7,170 nt of DNA from a bacterium (GTDB lineage Bacteria > Chloroflexota > Chloroflexia > Thermomicrobiales > UBA6265), in assembly GCA_029977305.1 (NCBI GenBank), contig JAPOLF010000104.1, positions 1 through 7,170 on the forward strand. Reading direction: 5' to 3'. Each line of letters begins with the position of its first letter. Position 1 is the stretch's first letter. The notes below the pieces were generated by a model. That model had not been told where the DNA came from. It made no database searches and was given only the letters and a program-made list of their open reading frames with translations. The translations under genes and the position numbers were made by a program. This document shows, piece by piece, positions 1 to 6,207 of the stretch.

Positions 1-57
1 GACCTGCCTGTCGCCGCGGCCTGGAACAATGGCATGGCTCAAGAGGGTGAGGGATGA
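1..57 (+). CDS. possible 3' end of an upstream gene, cut by the window edge
   Basis: Frame 1 is open from the first base and encodes 18 residues, DLPVAAAWNNGMAQEGEG, then a TGA at 55-57. That stop shares an ATGA with the start of the response regulator, the arrangement usual for translationally coupled genes. Third codon positions in this frame are mostly G or C, as in the real genes nearby. Frame 3 also stops just before the regulator (TGA at 48-50) and has poorer codon use. The visible tail is too short to identify. A sensor kinase partner would be a natural guess from context, but nothing in these residues shows it. Confidence 0.3.
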   Translation, partial: DLPVAAAWNNGMAQEGEG

Positions 58-788
58 AGCGCCATCTCGTCCTGGTCGTCGATGACGAGGCAGTGATCAT
101 CAGGCTCGTGCGTGCCAAGCTGCAGGCGGACGGCTATGGGGTCGTCACGGCTAGTCGCGGCGAGGAGGCACTCGAGATGTTTGAGCGCGAACGCCCGGAC
201 ATTGTCGTCCTCGATGTGATGATGCCGGGTATCGATGGATTCGAGACACTCCGTCGGATCCGTGCCACCGGATCAACCCCGGTAATCATGCTCACCGCCC
301 GCACGGGAGACACCGATAAGTTGCGCGGTCTCCAAGGCGGGGCAGACGACTACGTGACCAAGCCCTTCAACCCCGACGAACTCAGCGCCCGGGTTGCCGC
401 GGTGCTCCGCCGCACCGACGGCCTCTCACCGCAGACGGTTCGCAAGACGCTTCGCTATCCGGGCGTCGACATTGATCTCGAGCGCCGTCGGGTCTTGGTT
501 GGGGGGGAAGAGGTCCGCCTCAGTCGCACGGAGTGGGAGTTGCTCTCCCAGCTGGCGGCCAACGCCGGACGCGTGATGATGCACGGGGAATTGCTCAGCC
601 GCATCTGGGGGCCGGAGTTCCGCAGCGAGGTCCACTATCTTCGGACGTGGGTGAGCCGGCTCCGCGCCAAACTCGAGACGCAACCCGAAACGCCGGAATT
701 GTTCGTCACATTCCCTGGCATTGGGTATCGCATGGAACTGCCGATGGATGGTCCAGACGATCGTCTCGTCAGCGAATCGCACCGCTGA
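54..788 (+). CDS. OmpR/PhoB-family two-component response regulator, KdpE-like effector domain
   Basis: This is a cytoplasmic transcription factor switched by phosphorylation from a histidine kinase. The 244 residues match the usual length of the OmpR/PhoB family. Residues 1-121 form the receiver domain: the acidic pair D10-D11 (VVDDE), the phospho-accepting D54 (VVLDVMMPG), T81 (MLTAR), Y100 and the conserved K103 (DDYVTKPF). Residues about 131-229 form the winged-helix DNA-binding domain, with the recognition helix near 194-208 (HYLRTWVSRLRAKLE) and the terminal hairpin GIGYRM. The WGPE segment followed by HYLR...LRAKLE resembles KdpE, but KdpE function is not shown because no kdp genes are visible. 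The start is supported by GAGG just upstream and the ATGA overlap with an upstream frame. The last 20 bp overlap the convergent decarboxylase gene. The cognate kinase and the target genes are unknown; the kinase may lie left of the window. Confidence 0.95.
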   Translation: MKRHLVLVVDDEAVIIRLVRAKLQADGYGVVTASRGEEALEMFERERPDIVVLDVMMPGIDGFETLRRIRATGSTPVIMLTARTGDTDKLRGLQGGADDYVTKPFNPDELSARVAAVLRRTDGLSPQTVRKTLRYPGVDIDLERRRVLVGGEEVRLSRTEWELLSQLAANAGRVMMHGELLSRIWGPEFRSEVHYLRTWVSRLRAKLETQPETPELFVTFPGIGYRMELPMDGPDDRLVSESHR

Positions 789-2226
789 GGACCGAGTCGA
801 CGGCGTCTCCCACCGCCTCGCACAGGATGCGCACATCTTCTGGTGTGGTCATCCAATTGTCGAACGCGGCACGCACCCCTGCACGGCCCCGCCAGGTGGT
901 CCCGGTGACGAATGCTCTGCCGTCCGCTTGAATCGCCCGAACGACCTCGCGAGTCAGCGCGTCTGCGGCTTCGTCGCTGAGACCACCGCCGGCCAATCGG
1001 AAACACACGATGTTGAGCGGAGCCGGGGCGAGCAATGCCAATCGCGGATGGTCTTCCACCCAGTGGGCGAATGACGCCGCATTGGTGATGCACTGATCGA
1101 CGGTGGCCTGATATCCGGATCGTCCGGCAGCCCGCAGCGCACACCACACCGACAGTGCGCGGAACCGGCGCGACATCTCGGGAACCATGGTCAAGGGATC
1201 CGGCGGCGCATCGGACCCGACCGTGAGATAGGCGGCGTCAAGCGCAAAGGCATGTCGCAGCGCGTCCGCATCCCGGACGAAGGCGAACCCGCAGTCATAG
1301 GGCACGTTGAGCCACTTGTGCCCGTCTGACGCCACGGAATCCGCACGCTCAATGCCTGCCACCAAGTGCCGATGACTCGGAACCAGCGCCGCGAACAATC
1401 CGAAGGCGGCGTCCACGTGCAGCCACGCTCCGGGGCCATGACTTGCACAAGCGTCGGCGATGTCGTCAAGCGGATCGAACGTGCCTGCGTTGACTTCACC
1501 TGCATTCGCCACCACCAACACTGGCACGTCCAGGGTTGCGAGGAGTTCACGGAGGTCTGCTGGCCGCATGGCGGCATCCGGGGAGGGGAGGGTGATCACC
1601 GAGCCACGTCCCAACCCGAGGGTGGCAAGGACTTTCTTCGCGCTGGCGTGGATCTCTCCCGTCGAGATCACGGTGATCCGAGGGTTTCCACTCAGTCCGT
1701 CGCGCGCGGCGTCGAAACCGAGTCGTTCGCCCACCCACTGGCGACCAGCCGCCAACCCGACCATATTGGCCATCGTGGCCCCGCTGGTGAGTGTGCCGGT
1801 CCAGGTTTCCGGGAGATGGAACAACTCCGTCAACCAGCGCATCACGCCGCGCTCGGTGTGTGTCGCGGCGGGACTGGCGAGCCACAACCCCGCGTTCTGG
1901 TCGATGGCGGATGCGAGCCAATCACCGGCGATAGCCGCAGGGGTCGATCCACCATTCACGAAGCCGAAGAACCGGGGGCCAGACGACGCCGTGATCCCGG
2001 GTTCGGCCAGCGCGAACCATTGGGCCAGCGCCTCGCTCCCCGGGATGCCGTCCTCCGGCAACGGCAGCGACTCCAAACGCGCCGCAAGTTCCGCAGCGGT
2101 GGCCCTGGCACCGACAGGCCGCTCGTCGATGCGTGAGAGATAGGCCAGAGAGATGGCTGCGGCTTGCTCAAGAGCGGATGCGTACTCGTCCCGGTGGATG
2201 CGGTTTTCGGCGCGTTCAGGCGACAT
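769..2226 (-). CDS. PLP-dependent group II amino-acid decarboxylase family protein
   Basis: This is a pyridoxal-phosphate enzyme of the family that includes aromatic-L-amino-acid, glutamate, aspartate and 2,4-diaminobutyrate decarboxylases. It would convert an amino acid to an amine and CO2 in the cytoplasm. The 485 residues are full length for the family. Visible landmarks are a cofactor-phosphate region TSGATMANMVGLAAGR (148-163), the ring-stacking H193 (STGEIHASAKK), the PLP-nitrogen-binding D272 (LHVDAAFGLF), the Schiff-base K304 (SDGHKWLN), SRRFRALSVW (352-361) with the conserved arginines, and the C-terminal TTWRGRAGVRAAFDNW. The frame is open to 2391, but the ATG at 2226 is preferred because GAGGAG sits 6 bp upstream and the added N-terminus has no family character. 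Substrate cannot be told from the sequence; aromatic amino acids are plausible. Databases may label such proteins loosely as aminotransferases. The gene is divergent from the amidase, and its 3' end overlaps the response regulator. Confidence 0.93.
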   Translation of the reverse strand: MSPERAENRIHRDEYASALEQAAAISLAYLSRIDERPVGARATAAELAARLESLPLPEDGIPGSEALAQWFALAEPGITASSGPRFFGFVNGGSTPAAIAGDWLASAIDQNAGLWLASPAATHTERGVMRWLTELFHLPETWTGTLTSGATMANMVGLAAGRQWVGERLGFDAARDGLSGNPRITVISTGEIHASAKKVLATLGLGRGSVITLPSPDAAMRPADLRELLATLDVPVLVVANAGEVNAGTFDPLDDIADACASHGPGAWLHVDAAFGLFAALVPSHRHLVAGIERADSVASDGHKWLNVPYDCGFAFVRDADALRHAFALDAAYLTVGSDAPPDPLTMVPEMSRRFRALSVWCALRAAGRSGYQATVDQCITNAASFAHWVEDHPRLALLAPAPLNIVCFRLAGGGLSDEAADALTREVVRAIQADGRAFVTGTTWRGRAGVRAAFDNWMTTPEDVRILCEAVGDAVDSVLSGAIR

Positions 2227-2232
2227 GGGTGA

Positions 2233-2238
2233 CTCCTC
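2233..2238 (-). promoter_or_regulatory. ribosome binding site GAGGAG deciding the decarboxylase start
   Basis: Read on the minus strand, GAGGAG lies 6 bp before the ATG at 2226. It supports that start over the upstream ATG at 2391, which would add 55 residues with no resemblance to the enzyme family. Confidence 0.7.
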
Positions 2239-2378
2239 AGAGCAACAGGTGTGACGCGATTCTTGCACATGAAACCTTGCGACATATCCCTTGAGTGACA
2301 ACCGAACACCGTGCCCGAACCGCCGGGGTGCTGATTCCCGGTACCATGCTGAAAATGCCGAAGGATGCGCATCACCAC

Positions 2379-2383
2379 GGAGG
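2379..2383 (+). promoter_or_regulatory. ribosome binding site GGAGG deciding the amidase start
   Basis: GGAGG lies 6 bp before the ATG at 2390. It supports that start over the in-frame ATG at 2291, whose extra 33 residues are polar and unlike an amidase N-terminus. Confidence 0.75.
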
Positions 2384-2389
2384 ACCACC

Positions 2390-3799
2390 ATGACCGCGGA
2401 GCAGGACGTCGCCTATCTGTCAGCGTTGGACCTCATTGACGCCTATCGCCGCCGCACGCTCTCACCGGTGGAGGTCACCGCGGCCACGTTGGCCCGGATC
2501 GATCGGTTCAATCCACGCCTCAATGCGTTCATCACGGTCGCCCATGAATCCGCGATGGCCGAAGCCCGCGCTGCGGAGCAGGCTTACCGTGATGGCACCG
2601 CTGGGCTACTCGCTGGGGTGCCGATGTCGATCAAGGACCTCACTCCGACGAAAGGCATACGCACCACCAAGGGTTCCTTGGTCAATCCCGACTGGGTGCC
2701 GGATTTTGATGCCCCGCTGGTGGAGCGGGTCAAGCGGGATGGCGCTGTCATCCTCGGCAAGAGCAACACCCCTGAACTTGGCTGGAAGGGCGACTCCGGG
2801 AACAGGATCATCGGTCCCACCCACAACCCATGGCAGCAGGGCAAGACCGCTGGGGGATCGAGTGGGGGAGCGGGCGCCGCGGTCGCCGCAGGATTGGGTC
2901 CGCTGGCGCAGGGCAGTGATGGCGCAGGATCGATCCGGATCCCGGCGGCCTTCTGTGGCATCTTCGGGATCAAGCCATCGTTCGGCCTCGTTCCTCAGTT
3001 CCCGGCCAGTGCCGTGGGAGATGTGTCCCACCTCGGGCCGATGACCCGCACCGTGCGCGATGCCGCGCTGATGCTCGATGCGATCGCCGGTGCAGACGAT
3101 CGCGACCGCTTCTCCTGGTCCAGCGGTATCGATTACCTGGCCGCCTGTGAAGGCGGTGTCCGTGGTATGCGGATCGCATGGTCGCCCGATCTTGGATACG
3201 CCACCGTCTCGCCCGAGATCCTCCGCCGCTGCGAGGCAGCAGTACGGACATTTGTTGAGCTCGGCGCTGAAGTGGTTGATGCCTCGCCGGGTCTCCCGGA
3301 TCCATTCCCCATCTCTGGCACGATGTGGGGCACCGCGATGGCTGCCGTCTTCAAGGAGAACTGGGAAGCGGTAAAGAATCTGCTCGACCCCGGGATGGTG
3401 CGGGTGATTGAGGCATCGCGCGATGTCTCCGCAGTGGAGGTGCAATCCCTGATGCAGGAGCGTACCCGCTACTACGAAGCCTTCCGCGCCTTTCTCGCGC
3501 CATTCGACCTGTTGGTGACCCCGACCCTCCCATGCGTCGCCTTTGATGCTGGGCTGGATGAGCCACCAGTCGCCGAACGCCCGTACCGCATTCCGCTCGA
3601 TTGGACGCCGTTCACCTATCCATTCAATCTCACCGGGAATCCCGCAGCGACCGTCCCCTGCGGATTCGTTGAGGGGTTGCCCGTCGGCTTGCAGCTCGTT
3701 GGGCGATTCAAAGACGACGCCACCGTCCTGCGCGCCGCAGCTGCCCTGGAGGCGGCCATGCCTTGGACACAGACCATCCCGCCGGATTACCCCGCATAG
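2390..3799 (+). CDS. amidase-signature family amidohydrolase
   Basis: This is a Ser-cisSer-Lys hydrolase that cleaves carboxamide bonds; members include bacterial amidases, aryl acylamidases, fatty acid amide hydrolase and the GatA subunit of tRNA amidotransferase. The protein has 469 residues, the usual length. The full triad is visible: K82 (MSIKDL), cis-Ser S157 (AGGSSGGAG) and nucleophile S181 (GSDGAGSIRIPA). The 24-residue spacing between the serines is the same as in fatty acid amide hydrolase. The C-terminal core YPFNLTGNPAATVPCG and GLPVGLQLVG is also typical. No signal peptide or membrane segment is apparent, so it is probably cytoplasmic. No gatB or gatC is adjacent, which favours a stand-alone amidase over GatA. 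The substrate is unknown. It is divergent from the decarboxylase, and the two could share control, but no pathway link can be read from the sequence. It ends 12 bp from the end of the convergent acoX gene. Confidence 0.94.
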   Translation: MTAEQDVAYLSALDLIDAYRRRTLSPVEVTAATLARIDRFNPRLNAFITVAHESAMAEARAAEQAYRDGTAGLLAGVPMSIKDLTPTKGIRTTKGSLVNPDWVPDFDAPLVERVKRDGAVILGKSNTPELGWKGDSGNRIIGPTHNPWQQGKTAGGSSGGAGAAVAAGLGPLAQGSDGAGSIRIPAAFCGIFGIKPSFGLVPQFPASAVGDVSHLGPMTRTVRDAALMLDAIAGADDRDRFSWSSGIDYLAACEGGVRGMRIAWSPDLGYATVSPEILRRCEAAVRTFVELGAEVVDASPGLPDPFPISGTMWGTAMAAVFKENWEAVKNLLDPGMVRVIEASRDVSAVEVQSLMQERTRYYEAFRAFLAPFDLLVTPTLPCVAFDAGLDEPPVAERPYRIPLDWTPFTYPFNLTGNPAATVPCGFVEGLPVGLQLVGRFKDDATVLRAAAALEAAMPWTQTIPPDYPA

Positions 3800-3811
3800 T
3801 TGAGGGGAATC

Positions 3812-4814
3812 TCAGGCGGGAGCGAGCAGCCCTTGAGCCGCAGCGCCACGGAAGGCTGCCACGGCGTCCACCGTGAAGGGCCCGTCCCCACTGCGACGGA
3901 ATTGCACTGCACGGCGCGGATCGAGAATTTCGATCTCCCGCTCGCCATCCAGTGCAATGGTGAACGCCTCGTCGGCTCGCACGTTCACCACGTCGCCATC
4001 TCCGAGCGTGCGCGCCTCCGCGATCCCCGCCTCGACCACCACGCCGGGAGCCAGCGGCACCAGCACGCGGCGCCGCATTCGCATCCAACTCGACCGAAAC
4101 GCCTTTGAGGTGAGCACGATCGTCAGGGAACAGCACGGACCCAAACGACGCCATCCCGATCGATCCCGGGACAACCCGCGACAGCACGATCGTGCCGATG
4201 TCTTGCGGCCGCCATACGGCGCGCGCTCCGATCCAACTGTTCTTCGTGGTCACGGCATCGATCAGTGCCATGTCGTCGTCAACCCCGTCAACGGTGACGA
4301 CAATGCGCGGTTGACGGACCACGACATTCCCACCATCGGGAGCTTCGGTGACACCGCGGGCCACAGCGCCGACGGCTATGCCGGCAATCGTCCCTTCGAC
4401 CTGCGTGGGAAAGACGTTGTTGGTCCCGGTGGAGATCGGCATGATCGGTACGGTGCCGCAGCCCTTGGCGACCATCCGGTTCGTTCCGTCGCCACCGAGC
4501 GTCACGATGGCGGAAACTCCCAACTCCGCGAGCCTCGCCGCTGCTTCCTGGGAATCGCTGGGGACGTTGAAGCAGTCCATCGGGAGCGGAGTGGCTTCCG
4601 GAAACTGAGAGAGCCCCGCGGCTCGCGATGCGATCCCGAAGCCGTCGGGCAGGTAGGCAATCCGGCCGATCCCCATCGCGGTGAGGCCCGCCAACACTCG
4701 CCGGACAATGTTCACCTTTTCGACGTTGTCGACCGAGGACCCAAGCGCGACAAGGCGTCTGATGTCCTTCCCCGAGGCGGGATTCGCAATGATGCCGATG
4801 ATGGGTTCGGTCAT
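3812..4814 (-). CDS. acoX: AcoX-like NAD-kinase-fold protein, apparent frameshift near 4062-4079
   Basis: AcoX is a protein of unproven function encoded in acetoin-catabolism operons, distantly related to ATP-NAD kinases. From the ATG at 4814 the first 249 or so residues read well: IIANPASGKDIRR (8-20), the kinase-type TLGGDGTNR (105-113) and PISTGTNNVFP (126-136). After ...DANAAP the frame turns into arginine- and glycine-rich nonsense and runs to a stop at 3708, inside the amidase gene, giving a literal 368-residue product. In the frame one base further on, a sensible C-terminus follows: VLVPLAPGVVVEAGI, then ADEAFTIALDGEREIEI and SGDGPFTVDAVAAF, ending at TGA 3812-3814. The interval from 4814 to 3812 is 1003 bases, one too many; dropping a single base gives an intact protein of 333 residues. 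Either a sequencing slip or a real mutation explains this. The start shares an ATGA with the acoC stop, so translation is probably coupled. Confidence 0.85.
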
Positions 4815-6163
4815 TCCGCTGCCGGTAGCTGCGCCAGCCAGCGACGCATCAGCGCGTTGAACGCTGCGGCGTCTTCGACCTGCGGCACGTGTCCGATGCC
4901 GCGCATGACGTCGAGCCAGCAATTCGGGATCACCAGCGCCGCATCCTGCCCGTGCTTGGCCGGGATCACCCGATCGAGCTCGCCCCAGATGAGGTAGACC
5001 GGCACCGTGACCTCGGCAAGTTTGTCGACGAAGGACACCAGCTGCCCGTCCTCACGGCTGAACGATGATGCCGCGAGCGCCTTCATCGCCGGATCCGCAC
5101 CCTCGGCGCTGCGATTCTTGTGCATATCCTCGACGCCGCGCGCGAGCACCATCCGCTTGTCCTCGAAGAAGAGTTCGAGCGTCTTGCGTGACTCCTCGAG
5201 GCTCGGCTCGCTCTCGACGCGATCCAGCAACTCGACGTTGATCTCTTTGCCGAGTCCGGCGCTGTTCACCAGCACGAGTGCGCGGACCGCTTTAGGTCGA
5301 TCGATGGCAAGCTGCAGCGCGACCGCACCGCCCATTGAGTGCCCGACCACGATGGCCGGTGCAAGCCCCTGCGAGACGATGGCGTCTCCCACTGCCTGTG
5401 CAATCTTGGCGACGGTGTACTCAAACCCGTCCGGCGCCGGCTTGTCGCTGCCGCCATGGCCGGGCAGATCGAGTGCGAGCACCCGGTTGCTCATCGCGGC
5501 ATCGCCCATCACCTGCGCCCAGGTGGAAAGCGATCCGCCGAGCCCGTGCAGGAAGACGATTTTGTTCGCGGCCGCCTCTGGGCCGGCAACCAGCCCTGCG
5601 AGGGTGATTCCCTGCTCGGTGGTGATCATCTCGTCACGCGGCGCTGCACGCTCCGCGGAGACCAGGTCGGCAGCGCGCTGCACGTCCTCGCTGGTCACAC
5701 GGCCGCCGGGGCCGGAGGCCTCCACCGTGTCGATGTCAACGCCGAGTTCCGTTGCGAGTTTCCGGGCGGCGGGGGATGCCGTGACACGCCCTCCGTCGGT
5801 TCGCGTCGCTGCTCGTGCGGGGCGCGCGGCTGCAGCTGCTGCCCCAGCCCCTGCGGCAGCAGCGGGAGCACTCCCTCCCGCGCTGGCGATCAACGCGGCC
5901 AGTTCGTCGTCGGAGACGGTTTCCCCCGGCGCCGCGATGATCGCCACTGCGCCCATCACCGGAACCTCGTCGCCGGATGCGGCGACGATCTTCAGCAACA
6001 CGCCGTCGGTCGGGGCTTCGATGTCATTGACCGCCTTCTCGGTTTCGACGGTCAGCAAGGGGGCACCCGCAGCGACGGTCTCGCCCTCATTCGCGATCCA
6101 GCCGGTGATCGTACCGGACTGCATCGTGAGACCCCATTTCGGCATGGTGACGAGTGTGGGCAT
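4811..6163 (-). CDS. acoC: AcoC-like E2 component: lipoyl domain, subunit-binding domain, alpha/beta hydrolase
   Basis: This is the probable acetyl-transferring E2 component of acetoin dehydrogenase, carrying the acetyl group from E1 on a lipoyl arm to CoA. The protein has 450 residues. Residues 1-79 are a lipoyl domain with lipoylation site K43 (TVETEKAVNDIEAP). An Ala/Pro/Gly linker follows at about 97-123, then a peripheral-subunit-binding domain at 127-164 (TASPAARKLATELGVD, ASGPGGRVTSEDV). Residues about 185-447 form an alpha/beta-hydrolase domain with oxyanion-hole motif FLHGLGG (204-210), nucleophile S276 (GHSMGG), D397 (GELDRVIP) and H425 (GIGHVPQVE). A hydrolase-type domain in place of the chloramphenicol-acetyltransferase-type E2 domain is a hallmark of AcoC; the added subunit-binding domain is less usual in the proteobacterial forms I know. 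The start has AAGGAG 5 bp upstream. It lies 44 bp after the E1 beta stop and overlaps acoX by ATGA. Confidence 0.92.
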   Translation of the reverse strand: MPTLVTMPKWGLTMQSGTITGWIANEGETVAAGAPLLTVETEKAVNDIEAPTDGVLLKIVAASGDEVPVMGAVAIIAAPGETVSDDELAALIASAGGSAPAAAAGAGAAAAAARPARAATRTDGGRVTASPAARKLATELGVDIDTVEASGPGGRVTSEDVQRAADLVSAERAAPRDEMITTEQGITLAGLVAGPEAAANKIVFLHGLGGSLSTWAQVMGDAAMSNRVLALDLPGHGGSDKPAPDGFEYTVAKIAQAVGDAIVSQGLAPAIVVGHSMGGAVALQLAIDRPKAVRALVLVNSAGLGKEINVELLDRVESEPSLEESRKTLELFFEDKRMVLARGVEDMHKNRSAEGADPAMKALAASSFSREDGQLVSFVDKLAEVTVPVYLIWGELDRVIPAKHGQDAALVIPNCWLDVMRGIGHVPQVEDAAAFNALMRRWLAQLPAAE

Positions 6164-6168
6164 CGGTG

Positions 6169-6174
6169 CTCCTT
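6169..6174 (-). promoter_or_regulatory. ribosome binding site AAGGAG of the acoC-like gene
   Basis: Read on the minus strand, a strong AAGGAG lies 5 bp before the ATG at 6163. It is in the 44-bp spacer after the E1 beta stop codon. The spacer shows no hairpin followed by a T-run, so continued transcription from acoB into acoC is expected. Confidence 0.65.
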
Positions 6175-6207
6175 ACATGGGTGCGCGTGATTCAGCGAGT
6201 TCCGCGA

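Larger units (their letters stand above)
2227..2389. promoter_or_regulatory. divergent intergenic region between decarboxylase and amidase genes
   Basis: This 163-bp stretch must hold the promoters for both divergent genes. I find no strong consensus promoter. The best candidate towards the amidase is TTGCAC at 2263-2268, with a weak TATCCC 16 bp further at 2285-2290. Possible operator-like elements are TGTGA (2250-2254) facing GCACA (2265-2269), whose outer four bases are inverted; TTG-N5-CAA at 2291-2301; and CCGGG (2323-2327) paired with CCCGG (2337-2341) around a 9-base spacer. All are short enough to arise by chance. No regulator gene lies next to the region, so shared control is only an inference from its geometry. 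Confidence 0.35.

Noticed and set aside
1366..2143. Two overlapping plus-strand open frames opposite the decarboxylase
   Set aside because: They encode compositionally odd Arg/Gly/Ser-rich sequences lacking motifs, while the minus strand carries a full, motif-rich enzyme.
2323..2341. CCGGG/CCCGG hairpin as a transcription terminator
   Set aside because: The stem is only 5 bp, no T-run follows on either strand, and it lies upstream of both divergent genes where no transcript is known to end.
2606..3445. Minus-strand open frame of 279 codons inside the amidase gene
   Set aside because: It is a His/Arg/Gly-rich shadow of a gene with an intact catalytic triad, with no motif of its own.
2390..3799. 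Amidase as the GatA subunit of a tRNA amidotransferase
   Set aside because: No gatB or gatC is adjacent and the protein is equally compatible with stand-alone amidases. The signature alone cannot separate them, so no gat symbol was given.
3873..4997. Plus-strand open frame of 374 codons opposite acoX
   Set aside because: It has no ribosome binding site or recognisable domain. It is the antisense shadow of acoX and the end of acoC, and it crosses the frameshift site without showing any coding character.
5790..5875. GC-rich repetitive-looking stretch as a repeat element
   Set aside because: It encodes the Ala/Pro/Gly-rich interdomain linker of the AcoC-like protein, which explains the low complexity; no direct repeat unit is evident.
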